Part shown: in pieces, positions 27,851-36,711 of the stretch
Position numbering within the stretch: position 1 is the first letter of the stretch
Layout of the letters: every line of letters starts with the position of its first letter
Origin: Dendrophyllia cribrosa
Lineage: Eukaryota > Cnidaria > Anthozoa > Scleractinia > Dendrophylliidae
Direction of reading: 5' to 3'
NCBI GenBank assembly: GCA_024195265.1
Contig: JAJLRJ010000001.1
Span: 8,912,357 to 8,976,356 of the forward strand
DNA length: 64,000 bases
Notes under the pieces: generated by a model
Database searches by the model: none
Seen by the model: the letters and a program-made list of their open reading frames with translations, nothing else
Told to the model about the DNA's origin: nothing
Made by a program: the position numbers and the translations under genes

Positions 27851-28514
27851 ACCAAATATTGAATAGAAATCCTCATCGGCTATTAGATTGCTCAATAGTT
27901 AGGTACTTTTTAAATCCGACAATCTTGTTGATATAAAGCAAGCAAACCAATGAGACCAGGAATAACATTGGCGGAGCGTGGCCCATTCCTCTGTATGATA
28001 AATGCTATAATAAGCAGCCGTTTCTGCTTCATGTCAACTTTAAATAAAGGCCCCCTCTCAACCTCGTCCCCAGGGCCTTCCCCGCTTTCAAAATGGCGGG
28101 CCGAGGACAAGGCTGCTGCCAAAATAAGAAAAAAAAAATCCTAGACCGACTAGTGATTTTTTGTAAGTTTCGTTTAAACAACGTTTTCAGCTTGGCAGAA
28201 AAACCCAAACACGGCTGCCAATCGCTGGAAATCACTTTCGAAATTGCCATTTAATCATATCATGCGTCACATGACAAAATACTCCAAGTATTGACCTTGA
28301 CCACGGGTTTCTACGCCCGGCCCGTCATTTTGAAAGCGAAAAAGACCCCTGCGGACGAGCTTGTATCCCGCGCCTCTTTTGTAAGCGCACGGTTTCAAGA
28401 TGGGGGTTATTTATTTTACTGTCAACCAGCTGGGATTTTCAGAGGATGTCCACTACTTTAAACGCGTAGTAATTAATCAAGTTACATCTAGCTCATGCAG
28501 CACTAAGCTTATGG

Positions 28515-29940
28515 AGAAAAGCACGTACACTCTTCTATGAAGGACATCAGTTGTTCAGTGAGATCCTTTTTTCTGTCTCTGGATTTGAATGGTATTTCAA
28601 AATGTCCCAAGATCTGTTTTAGCATTGCCACGTTGAACTGATTTAGCTTTTTTTTCCTAGCGCACTCGCACAAGTTGAATGCATCATATGATACTGAGGA
28701 TGCGCGGTCTCAATTCGTAAGCGACCTCCGCAATAAGTCTTTGCCTTTCCAATCCTTCGTCTTCCAACATCAGATCTCTAGGGGTAAGGTCGATTTTTGC
28801 TGATACTTGTTGTCTTCTTCAAGTCGCCGCGATGCGAGAAAAAAAACCCTGCGCCCAGCTGTTGGTCAACCATTCTTCTCTAGCAACCAACCGATTGTTT
28901 TGCTCATCACTTGCCTTGCGCATATCGTTAGAAACCTGCTGAGGGACTGCCTTGTGCCCCGTCTGCTAACCAAGGTCAAACTTTGCGGCTAAGTATCTCT
29001 TAACTTTGTCTGCAAATCTGGAGCCAGGATCCAGCTCGTGGTTTGGCTAGGGCCTATCCCATCCCGACAGCTTGGTCTGACGGTGGCGAATCACTTTCAT
29101 TCTGCTTGATGTTTGACTTGCAAGGCATGTCAGTAATGTTTACTGCTGTAGTAAACCTGTCCACCCAGTTCCTGCGCAACTGATCATAGAGCGTGTCCTT
29201 CCTTTTTGCATGGTCTTCAATGTCCAAATGCGATTCGAGCTCTGGAAATGTTTGGAAACTCTTCTTGCATCCGGGCTCCGAGCACTCAAAACTATCCAGG
29301 TCTGAATCGGTATCGTCAGCTGAGCTCTCTGCCAGAGGCTCTTTGCATTTATATACACGTGTATCTTTAAGAGCAAAAAACAATCACTAGTAATAACGAG
29401 GCCGGTGCTCTCTTGGCCTTGTGAAATTACCAGTTGGTCAAAAGGAATCTCTTTGCCAAGACCTATTCCGTATGGTCTCCATACACGAATGCCTTTCTGC
29501 TCAAATTGGATATTGTGTAGCTTGCTGAAGCCATCGATCTTGTTCACTTCTAAGGTCTTTTTAGCCTCATCGACTGCGCAAGCACACGCGGACGTACCTT
29601 TTACTGGTCGTTCGGAAAATGCTTTTCTCATGTATGCTACTGTAAGAATATCATGACCTTCGTCGCAGAATCGTCGTATGGATGTTTTCATGCGCGGTTT
29701 CCTGACTTCCACCTCACAAGTTCGCCATCGGAAATAACTCTCTCTGTCAAGTCGTTGGCGTAGGTGCAAAAGATCTTGTCTGTTGCAGTCCGGATTGAGT
29801 AAGTTGAGCTTTGTGGGGATGCGATATTGCCCTAAAAATATTTCCCCCAAAAATATTTTAAGCCCGTGCTTAACTGGCTTACAGTCAGTTACGCCCTTAG
29901 CTTTGCTCAACTTATCTAGTTTTCGGTTTTGAAGCATGCA
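28515..29940 (-). pseudogene. Decayed multicopy zinc-finger gene
   Basis: Read on the minus strand, an open block (about 29,937-29,380) continues only after a frameshift near 29,375 at a T-rich run. The next block contains a C2H2 finger (CSEPGCKKSF, then H-x5-H). Reading then changes frame again near 29,050 into a segment with phrases such as RYLAAKFDLG, SNDMRKA and GFFSRIAA, broken by in-frame stops. A further remnant ends at about 28,515. I remember similar C-terminal phrases from large, repeated cnidarian gene families that may travel with transposons, but cannot name the family. At least two frameshifts and two stops make this non-functional. A truncated relative lies at 16.4 kb. Confidence 0.72.
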
Positions 29941-30154
29941 TTTTTATACGTCTTCCTAAGCTTAATCGTATCAACCAAAGGGCCAATGGATCTTGCCACA
30001 AGATTAGATATAAAAGATAGCTGAATCATAGATATATTTTTTTTTACTTCCGTAAAAAGATCATTCTACGTTATTCAACTTAATTGCGGAGAACGCTTTC
30101 TACTCTCGTCGGGTATCGGTCTGGGCTGAATTGTAGGAAGGGTATCGGTCGGGG

Positions 30155-30390
30155 CCGGGTTGTTCAAAGCGCGATAAAGCTAACCCAGGGTTAGCATCAA
30201 TTTTGATTCCAGTTTATAATTAATCAGTGGAGATGTTTCCAAAGTATTTTTGCCCTTTAGTTTCGTCTCTGACTAATGTCTTCATATGTAACGTATAATT
30301 AGCTTTTGAAAACACTTCTAACAAGAGGAATTCAATCCTCGGTTAAGTTTTAATCCTGGGTTAGCGTTAACCGGCTTTCAAACAACCCGG
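30155..30390. mobile_element. 236-bp MITE
   Basis: The termini CCGGGTTGTTCAAAGC and, inverted, CCGGGTTGTTTGAAAGC face each other. Subterminal GCTAACCCAGGGTTAG and CCTGGGTTAGCGTTAACC also mirror one another. No coding capacity and no clear target duplication. Confidence 0.7.
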
Positions 30391-30528
30391 TCCTGGGTGC
30401 CATACGATTTCAGGGTTTGGGCGCCATCTTGGACTGGCTGACACCTCGCCTCGATTTCATGTGGGGGCCTCGAGCCCAGATCGAACGCACTTTACTAATC
30501 CATGATTATCACACGCAACTGAGTATTG

Positions 30529-30790
30529 CCAGAAACCCATAAGTGGGTTGAAACGTGTAACACGCATTCACAGTTTCCGAATATTCATTTTTTCCTTAGT
30601 ACCATATTTGGAAACCTCTTGGTCCCTCGAGATTGGAAGCAAGTTGTTCTAGCGATTTGATTGGTTAATATTTTGATTTTGATTTTCCATATATGGCTGT
30701 AAGAACTTCTTAGCAAATTGAATAATCGGAAGCTTGTTTTGAAGCGTCCAAGAGACAGTTGCACGTTTCAACCCACTTATGGGTTTCTGG
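30529..30790. mobile_element. 262-bp MITE flanked by TATTG
   Basis: About 29-bp inverted termini (CCAGAAACCCATAAGTGGGT and onward) lie at both ends, and TATTG directly flanks each side. It sits 139 bp outside the left end of the Polinton. Confidence 0.78.
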
Positions 30791-30869
30791 TATTGCAATA
30801 TATTTATAAACTTTTGCTGTTAATTTCCTTGGTTTATATAAATTTTCAGGAACCTCTGTTTATGTGCCA

Positions 30870-30929
30870 CCTTAAGTTTAACGTTGTGAAAAGTTTAAGC
30901 CCACATTTCTGAAGATAAGTTCAGCCGTG
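30870..30929 (-). repeat. Left remnant of repeat X copy 2, cut by the Polinton
   Basis: The reverse complement (CACGGCTGAACTTATCTTCA, then CAGAAAT and GGCTTAAA) matches 27,104-27,145 of X copy 1. The rest of this copy resumes at 48,128 on the other side of the Polinton. The left edge is approximate. Confidence 0.8.
30924..30929. repeat. Left 6-bp target site duplication (GCCGTG)
   Basis: GCCGTG directly abuts the left TIR; the identical hexamer is at 48,128-48,133. The empty-site paralogue carries one copy, with one base different. Confidence 0.93.
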
Positions 30930-31002
30930 AGTAGTTAAGGACTTGGCGGTACCAGATCAGTTTTGCAAAACTGATCTGATACCATGCCAAGTCTTAACTA
31001 CT
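30930..31002. other. Self-complementary left terminus (73-nt hairpin)
   Basis: The first 73 nt read AGTAGTTAAGGACTTGGC at the outside and return as GCCAAGTCTTAACTACT, around a perfect centre GATCAGTTTTGCAAAACTGATC. One strand could fold into a nearly continuous hairpin. The arms differ by a few bases (GGCGGTACC against GGTATCATGCC in its pairing arm), so the two folding orientations can be told apart. Confidence 0.9.
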
Positions 31003-31075
31003 TCCCATCTGTTGGATTAAAAAATATAGAAAAATTAAATGAAACTATATGTTAATAAAAACAAAATGGTGCGTT
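30930..31075 (+). repeat. Left terminal inverted repeat, 146 bp
   Basis: Identical in reverse complement to 47,982-48,127 by direct reading. Similarity continues inward, with gaps, to about 31,135 (GCGTGATT, CCTTTGCGTGACA). The outer 73 bp are self-complementary. Confidence 0.95.
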
Positions 31076-31178
31076 CATTTCATTGCGTGATTCCACATAA
31101 TAGAATCCTTTGCGTGACACAATTCTCGGAAACACAGGAAGTCTACACAGGATTGAATTAAGGAAAGTTATTTTTGAT

Positions 31179-34100
31179 TTAATTCTTTTTCATTTTATAA
31201 TGTCCATAAGCATATGAATTTATACCATCTTCCAGTATATATCTTTTGTCATCGAAACAGCTGAGTGATACTTTATTGATTTCATAACTTCCTAATTGAT
31301 GGTTATTGCTTCGGATTGTTTTCTTTGTATGATGCATCTGTTTATTTCCTAATAACGTTTCTTTATAATCTTGATGCTTGATATTATTTTTGATAATATT
31401 CTTTTTGATTCCCTTGGCAGTCTTTCCTCCTTTTTGGTTGTCTTTCGTGTAACTATACATTTTAGATCGTAGACCGATGAATTCACAAATAGGAACTCCT
31501 GCGGCTTCATCTTTGAATTTGCCAATAACTTTTTTATTTGTCTTATCAAAATACGGTGAGCTTTCAGGGTAGTCACTGTTATCGAATTTATTTTTATCAT
31601 TCCAAAAGTCTTGGTATACATCTTCAGCTTCGATTTCATAGGTCAAGCTGTCTGTGTCTGTGAAGAGTAACTTGGCTTTGTCTTCATATTTCTTTTTAAT
31701 GTAGTTATAATGGAAATCGTACATTAACGTCTTGCTTAAATCTAAGATGCACATACCCACATATGCCGGCCTGTTTAGGGTAAGTGTTTCTTTGATCTTA
31801 TGCACAGCTACTAGATTTTCGTTGAAGATCTTACTACTAACATACGTTGGTTTACTGGCATATTTCAATAGTTTTTTTTCATCGGTGATTAGTCTTACAT
31901 CTACTCGCTTTCTAATATTTTCCATCGTTTTACCAAATACAGAGTTATTCATAAGTTTAAAGAAGTCTTTTTCAAAAGCATTTTTTGCGTTCTTCCTTTT
32001 TTCTGTATTAAAGTCGATATACTGTTTTAACCAAGGAGATTGATCAAACTCTAGTACTCGATGGACTTTAGTTATTTTCAAACCAAGATCAGTGTATAAT
32101 TGAAGGTTCCTATAATGGAGCACGTATTTTTCTTTGTTCTTCAAGGTTGGTATCAATTTATGAACTAAACCAGTTGATATTTTATATTTCTTCGCGATGT
32201 TTTTACAATACCCAGACAACATACTCTCAGTTACTTTAACCTTTTCCGGCCCTAGCGGGTAGTCATTATGAAGATTGTGTAACCCTTCAGGATACTCTAA
32301 ATCTACTTCCAGTATCAAACCCTTCTCACTATCTTCTTTATACTTGGCTAGGTCTATCTTATCGATCTGTTTTTGTGTCATCCATCTAAAACCGCCAGTA
32401 GGTAGGTATTGTGACATAGCCCAACCATATAGATTGTTAGCATCCAGATACATTATATACTTTGAGGGCACCTTCTCATCATATGTTTTCATGTATTTAT
32501 TGTTTGCTTTACCATACCTATTGGCAATGTAGCTTATTCCACCACGCATTCCTTTTTCGATAAATTGAAACATGTCAATATCAGTTATAAGTTCTAATTT
32601 GATATCAGTCATTTTAAGCATAGCATCCCAAGACAAACCTGGAGATGTGAAATAATGACATGGATCTAATTTGTAGTATTCTAGACAGGTCTTTCTAAAG
32701 TTTTCAAACACATCAGCTAGCAAAAGGATATCAGATTTAAGATATAAATTATGGTATTCACCTATATTTTGAAGATTGAAGGTATTCCACACATTTTGAG
32801 CATGTTTGTAATCTTCATTTGATATATGTTCATCATTCAATATGCTGTAAAATTCTTCTTTTGATGGCAGTTTTTCATTGAACTTTTCAAAGCTATCCAT
32901 GAAGTCATATGGATACACTCCTTTTCTAGCCATCAGATCAAGCTTTTTACCTTTGAATTTTTGAGAGGTATATTTTAATGATTTTCTTGGTAGATTACTC
33001 ACTAGTTTTTCCAAACCAGAGCTCATGAATTGGAAACTATCGAGAAAGGTTAAGTGATTACCCAACATGAAAGCCATATACTTTTCCATATTATTCGGAA
33101 TTGCATTGATATTCATTTGACATTTTCCACCTTTTTTTTTTGTATATGTATGCTTCTTCACTATTTCACCAATCTCTTGCATGATGAAATGAGAGTCATA
33201 CCCACGGAGATTATGGAATATCACAGGTATTTTAATTTCTTCTGGTTTTATTCTGAGTTTTAAATTACAATCTTGATGAGCGGATCCTCTGTACTGACCA
33301 GTGATATGACAGTGATCTCTTACTCTTAGATCGGTTTTGTTATATTCTTTCTCGCATATGTGGCATTTATCAGCTTTTTGGAATTCTTCTTCATCGTCTT
33401 TGGTCATTCTTAATGGTTTATTGAATTCTTTTTTCATAACCTTCTTACAATATTTAACTTCCTCCAGCATAGCTTCCATGAATTTGTATACAGCTCTTTC
33501 GCCTCTATAGACCTGAACTGGTTTACTGTATTTATCATCATAGCAACAGACAACTTTGTATCCATATCCACAGTCTTTATGTTTTTGATATGATTCAGTA
33601 TATGATTTATCATTGTTTGGTTGACATCCTTGTACTTTTTCTGTAATAGCCTCAAAATCAGCATAGATTACAAATGGAACAGCTAACTGTTTATGATAAT
33701 TGTTAAATTTTAATATGTTATTATCTTTTTCAGGCATTTTTACAGCTTGTTTACCATTAATTACAATACAGTTTTCTTTATGATTATTAAGGATTGTTTC
33801 AGAACTGAAGCATTGTAGACAATGCATGCAAAAATGTTTTCTGTGTTCGTGTTTCGTCTGATTGTACATGAATTTATTGAAGTCTTTTATTAATACATAA
33901 TGTTTGTTTTCGTTTTCTGTGATCAATAACAAGTTCATATGATCTTCGTACTTTTCTTTGGATACATAGATAGGATATGGTTGCTTTTCCTCATAACCGA
34001 ATACATTGATATTGATTTCATTTTGTTTTTCTATTTTATTATACAGTTTGACAGTCACTGGGAATTGAATTCCAGAGTAATCTAATTTTTCAATAAAATC

Positions 34101-34970
34101 TTTGTCGACTTTTTTGATTCTCTGTGGATATTTGTCTTGAGGGTTCAAGTACCTTATATGACACCATCTAAAACACTCATTGTCTTTATTTTTCATGTTT
34201 ATCAATCCCTTAGCACTATTTCTTAGTTCTGAAGGTAATTGAATGTAAGATGATCCCTTTAATGGTTCGTATTTAACAATATTAATATAGTGGTTGTCAA
34301 TAGATCTTATTGTCCATCCAGAACCCTCAGAAATCCATTGAGCTACACTATTTAATATCTGTTGTTTAGACAATTGTAACGCTTCAGCGATTTCTATGTG
34401 GTTAATAATCGTCTGAGCCACACTGTTAAAATATGCAGTCTTAGGCACTATTTCATCACCAGCTAGTTTCTCAAATGTGACCTTTAGTGTTTCAACAAAT
34501 TTAATTCCTTTTGTATCACTTAGTAGGGTTTTAAAATGGTTTTCAATACCTTTTCTTGTTTGTTGTAATTGTGTTAAAGGGTCTTTATTATTCTTTAATG
34601 TAATTTCGAAGGATTTAGTATAACCTTTTAGAGCTTTGTTTGTTTGCTCTATCTTAGTCCTTGGAGCTGGTACAGGTTTAACTGTTTTTTTAGTCCTTGG
34701 TGTCTTTTTTAATTGTTCTATTTCTTCTAACCATTCAGAAGGTGGGGGTGGTAATCTTTTCCTCTCAAAATAGTCAACCAATTCTTTTACTGTTTGTCTT
34801 GGTGATTGGTTTGGTTTTACACTCTTGCGAGGTGTTGGAATAGGCCTCCTTGGTGTTGGAACTGGTTTGGTATCATCTACGATGATAATTTCAGGCTTTT
34901 TCTTCTGTTGCTTTAAAAGCAATTTGATTAGTTCTGATTTACTAAGTTTCTCAAGATCGATTTTGTTCAT
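31179..34970 (-). CDS. polB: Protein-primed DNA polymerase B (Polinton type)
   Basis: 1263 aa; replicates the element. Family B motifs are in order: Exo I YADFEAI (D438, E440), Exo II NLRGYDSH (about 587-594), Exo III YLKSD (743-747), Pol A LDANNLYGWAM (842-852), Pol B MNNSVFG (1007-1013), Pol C FTDTDSL (1103-1109). A C2H2-like finger lies at about 381-401, and an HNH/endonuclease-VII-like Cys/His cluster (CHIC at 536, DHCHITG at 552) is embedded between the exonuclease motifs, as is usual in Maverick polymerases. The first ~110 residues are Lys/Pro-rich and carry PVPTPR, PIPTPR and PVPAPR. The ATG follows a TATAGTATATAAA stretch. All catalytic motifs are intact. It closes the minus-strand block next to the left TIR. 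Confidence 0.96.
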   Translation of the reverse strand: MNKIDLEKLSKSELIKLLLKQQKKKPEIIIVDDTKPVPTPRRPIPTPRKSVKPNQSPRQTVKELVDYFERKRLPPPPSEWLEEIEQLKKTPRTKKTVKPVPAPRTKIEQTNKALKGYTKSFEITLKNNKDPLTQLQQTRKGIENHFKTLLSDTKGIKFVETLKVTFEKLAGDEIVPKTAYFNSVAQTIINHIEIAEALQLSKQQILNSVAQWISEGSGWTIRSIDNHYINIVKYEPLKGSSYIQLPSELRNSAKGLINMKNKDNECFRWCHIRYLNPQDKYPQRIKKVDKDFIEKLDYSGIQFPVTVKLYNKIEKQNEININVFGYEEKQPYPIYVSKEKYEDHMNLLLITENENKHYVLIKDFNKFMYNQTKHEHRKHFCMHCLQCFSSETILNNHKENCIVINGKQAVKMPEKDNNILKFNNYHKQLAVPFVIYADFEAITEKVQGCQPNNDKSYTESYQKHKDCGYGYKVVCCYDDKYSKPVQVYRGERAVYKFMEAMLEEVKYCKKVMKKEFNKPLRMTKDDEEEFQKADKCHICEKEYNKTDLRVRDHCHITGQYRGSAHQDCNLKLRIKPEEIKIPVIFHNLRGYDSHFIMQEIGEIVKKHTYTKKKGGKCQMNINAIPNNMEKYMAFMLGNHLTFLDSFQFMSSGLEKLVSNLPRKSLKYTSQKFKGKKLDLMARKGVYPYDFMDSFEKFNEKLPSKEEFYSILNDEHISNEDYKHAQNVWNTFNLQNIGEYHNLYLKSDILLLADVFENFRKTCLEYYKLDPCHYFTSPGLSWDAMLKMTDIKLELITDIDMFQFIEKGMRGGISYIANRYGKANNKYMKTYDEKVPSKYIMYLDANNLYGWAMSQYLPTGGFRWMTQKQIDKIDLAKYKEDSEKGLILEVDLEYPEGLHNLHNDYPLGPEKVKVTESMLSGYCKNIAKKYKISTGLVHKLIPTLKNKEKYVLHYRNLQLYTDLGLKITKVHRVLEFDQSPWLKQYIDFNTEKRKNAKNAFEKDFFKLMNNSVFGKTMENIRKRVDVRLITDEKKLLKYASKPTYVSSKIFNENLVAVHKIKETLTLNRPAYVGMCILDLSKTLMYDFHYNYIKKKYEDKAKLLFTDTDSLTYEIEAEDVYQDFWNDKNKFDNSDYPESSPYFDKTNKKVIGKFKDEAAGVPICEFIGLRSKMYSYTKDNQKGGKTAKGIKKNIIKNNIKHQDYKETLLGNKQMHHTKKTIRSNNHQLGSYEINKVSLSCFDDKRYILEDGINSYAYGHYKMKKN

Positions 34971-35085
34971 TTTATATACTATAGTATAGATAATTCTTTA
35001 TATGTATTCAGTTGGTGCGTTTAACCTTTATCAAGAATTTAAGTGATCCAATAATGGATCCATTAAACTATATATTTCTTAGTTT

Positions 35086-35334
35086 TTATTGTGTGTTTAA
35101 ATGAACGAATTCACGGATCTGCCTATTAATATTATCCATATGTTTATTAGTTTTCAAATGACAGAATTTTCCAGCAAGTGAGTAGTTGATATTGTTATCA
35201 CATGCACGGCAATACCACTCTTTATTTAACATATAACGAGTTTTGGATCTTTTAATAGCTTCTTTTTTGGCTTCTTGGGTTTGGTATATAGGCGGTCGCC
35301 CCCTACCTCTTTTTATTATTACTTCTTTTTCCAT
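35086..35334 (-). CDS. Small AT-hook / C2H2-like zinc-finger protein
   Basis: 82 aa from the internal ATG at 35,334, chosen because the AT-rich promoter-like stretch AATATATAGTAATAATATA lies just upstream; the open frame extends 20 codons further. RGRGRPP near residue 10 is an AT-hook-type minor-groove-binding motif. CRAC followed by 13 residues and H-x5-H makes a C2H2-like finger. It probably binds DNA, and could act in replication, packaging or transcription of the element. It lies between polB and the coiled-coil gene, on the same strand. Short proteins of this design are common in Polinton-like viruses as I remember; its specific role is unknown. Confidence 0.75.
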   Translation of the reverse strand: MEKEVIIKRGRGRPPIYQTQEAKKEAIKRSKTRYMLNKEWYCRACDNNINYSLAGKFCHLKTNKHMDNINRQIREFVHLNTQ

Positions 35335-35425
35335 TATATTATTACTATATATTATTTTATCTTTATATGCGTTTAAATATGGTTGAGAATTCAAATGATC
35401 CAGTTATGAATCTTTTAAACTATAT

Positions 35426-35734
35426 TCAGATATTCATTTCAGTTTTCAATTCAGCTATATTATCAACTTTTGTTTGTTTCAACACATTACATTCCTCATC
35501 GTATTTATTGTTTTCTATCTCATTGCAGATAATATTCAATAACTGTTTCAATGTTATATCTTCATCCATTTCATGTATTTTTTTATGATAAAGTTTCAAT
35601 AATTTCTTTTTATATTGTAACATATCCAATCTACGCTCATTATCGTATATTTTATCACGAAGATTGTCTGATTCATCTTCACATTCATTAATTTGAACAT
35701 TTATTTTTTCAATATATTTCTTAATACCACTCAT
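35426..35734 (-). CDS. Hypothetical coiled-coil protein
   Basis: About 102 aa from the ATG at 35,734, preferred over the upstream in-frame ATG because it directly follows GTTTATATATATC, a promoter-like stretch like those before other genes of the element. The sequence is strongly charged with heptad-like spacing (residues ~5-60), suggesting a coiled coil. No catalytic motif or membrane segment is seen. Function unknown. It sits between the integrase and AT-hook genes on the same strand. Confidence 0.62.
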   Translation of the reverse strand: MSGIKKYIEKINVQINECEDESDNLRDKIYDNERRLDMLQYKKKLLKLYHKKIHEMDEDITLKQLLNIICNEIENNKYDEECNVLKQTKVDNIAELKTEMNI

Positions 35735-35748
35735 GATATATATAAACA

Positions 35749-36705
35749 TTATATATTTTTGACATCTTTTAACGGTATCCATGAATTAAATTCTTTTGGA
35801 TAACCAGACCATGATACCAAAGCTTGTTTTTTCTTGTAATCCCTCCTAATGACTTTGCCAATTCTGAATACATCCTGTTTTGCTAATTGTAATTCAGGTT
35901 CATAAAATGACCCTTCTATTGATTCATTATTAAGATCCTTTAACTTATATGTAATAGGGTTTGTGTATTGTATCTTATCGACTGTAAACACTTCTTCAGT
36001 CCAGTTTGGTGTATAACCCTTGTCGAACACATTCCGTTTATACTTTGAAATTCTAACCTTATCACCAACTTTAAATTTTGGTTTATATGATAATAGTTCC
36101 GTATCATATAGATTGAAATAAACAGTTCCTTCATTCTTTTTCATAGATGCTTCAATAGGTTTCATTTTAATACTTGAATGCTTTGTACTGTTGTATTCAT
36201 TTAATAGTTTTGGTAACATGTCTAAATATTGTGTTGTATTTTGAGCTGTAAATTGTTTCCACATTTTAGATTTTAATGTTCTGTTAAATCTCTCAATAAT
36301 AACAGCTTTACCTTCATTGAAAGTAGAATACATCTCAATATTATTTTTCTTTAGCCAGTCTTTGAAAGTTTTATTATAGAATTCAGACCCTTGGTCTACC
36401 CAAATAAATTTAGGTTTCCGTTTGGATTTTTTAATAACATCATCAAATGATTCAGTAATTGTATTACCTGTTTTATTTTTAATAGGGATGCTCCAAGCAA
36501 ATTTCGAAAACACATCAATGATGTTTAACAAATATCTATATCCTTTATTCCATTTTGAAAACTTCTGCATTTCTACAAGGTCAGCGCTCCAAATATCATC
36601 TATTCCATTAACAATAACACGTCTCTTTTGAAATTTCCGTTTGATTGGTTTATGTAGTTCATTTGCAAGGAGTTCAGCCCAATCATTACTCAACTCCTTT
36701 TTACG
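35749..36705 (-). CDS. Retroviral-type (rve) integrase with C-terminal chromodomain
   Basis: About 318 codons from the presumed frameshift point; it inserts the element, making the 6-bp duplication. The RNase-H-fold core has the catalytic triad (numbered from the TTG codon at 36,693) D38 in WSADLVEM, D100 in WVDQGSEF and E134 in IIERFNRT, with 33 residues between the last two. The last ~40 residues (GKVIRRDYKK..VSWSGY..FNSWIP) form a chromodomain, which could direct integration to modified chromatin. No ATG occurs between the upstream stop and D38; the first in-frame ATG is codon 42, after the catalytic Asp. The frame is -1 relative to the PLA2 ORF, and a canonical slippery site with a pseudoknot lies at the overlap. 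I therefore infer expression as a PLA2-integrase fusion. Non-AUG initiation or splicing are alternatives. Confidence 0.93.
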   Translation of the reverse strand, partial: RKKELSNDWAELLANELHKPIKRKFQKRRVIVNGIDDIWSADLVEMQKFSKWNKGYRYLLNIIDVFSKFAWSIPIKNKTGNTITESFDDVIKKSKRKPKFIWVDQGSEFYNKTFKDWLKKNNIEMYSTFNEGKAVIIERFNRTLKSKMWKQFTAQNTTQYLDMLPKLLNEYNSTKHSSIKMKPIEASMKKNEGTVYFNLYDTELLSYKPKFKVGDKVRISKYKRNVFDKGYTPNWTEEVFTVDKIQYTNPITYKLKDLNNESIEGSFYEPELQLAKQDVFRIGKVIRRDYKKKQALVSWSGYPKEFNSWIPLKDVKNI

Positions 36706-36711
36706 TTTTTT
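36642..36711 (-). promoter_or_regulatory. Candidate -1 programmed ribosomal frameshift signal (A AAA AAC + pseudoknot)
   Basis: On the minus strand the PLA2 frame reads TCA AAA AAC GTA, giving an in-phase X XXY YYZ heptamer A AAA AAC (36,711-36,705). After a 5-nt spacer, AAGGAGTT (36,699-36,692) pairs perfectly with AACTCCTT (36,674-36,667). In its loop, TGATTGG (36,685-36,679) pairs with CCAATCA (36,648-36,642), an H-type pseudoknot with loops of about 6, 4 and 18 nt. A -1 slip enters the integrase frame exactly, 3 codons before the PLA2 frame would stop at 36,690-36,692. All pairings were checked by eye; function is inferred. Confidence 0.82.

Noticed and set aside
31349..31639. Second polymerase-region protein on the minus strand
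   Set aside because: It is a shadow frame of polB and has no independent domain.
35749..36693. Integrase as an independent gene starting at 36,693
   Set aside because: The codon there is TTG, and no ATG exists in frame before the catalytic Asp38. The slippery site and pseudoknot in the overlapping PLA2 frame explain expression better, though non-AUG initiation is not excluded.
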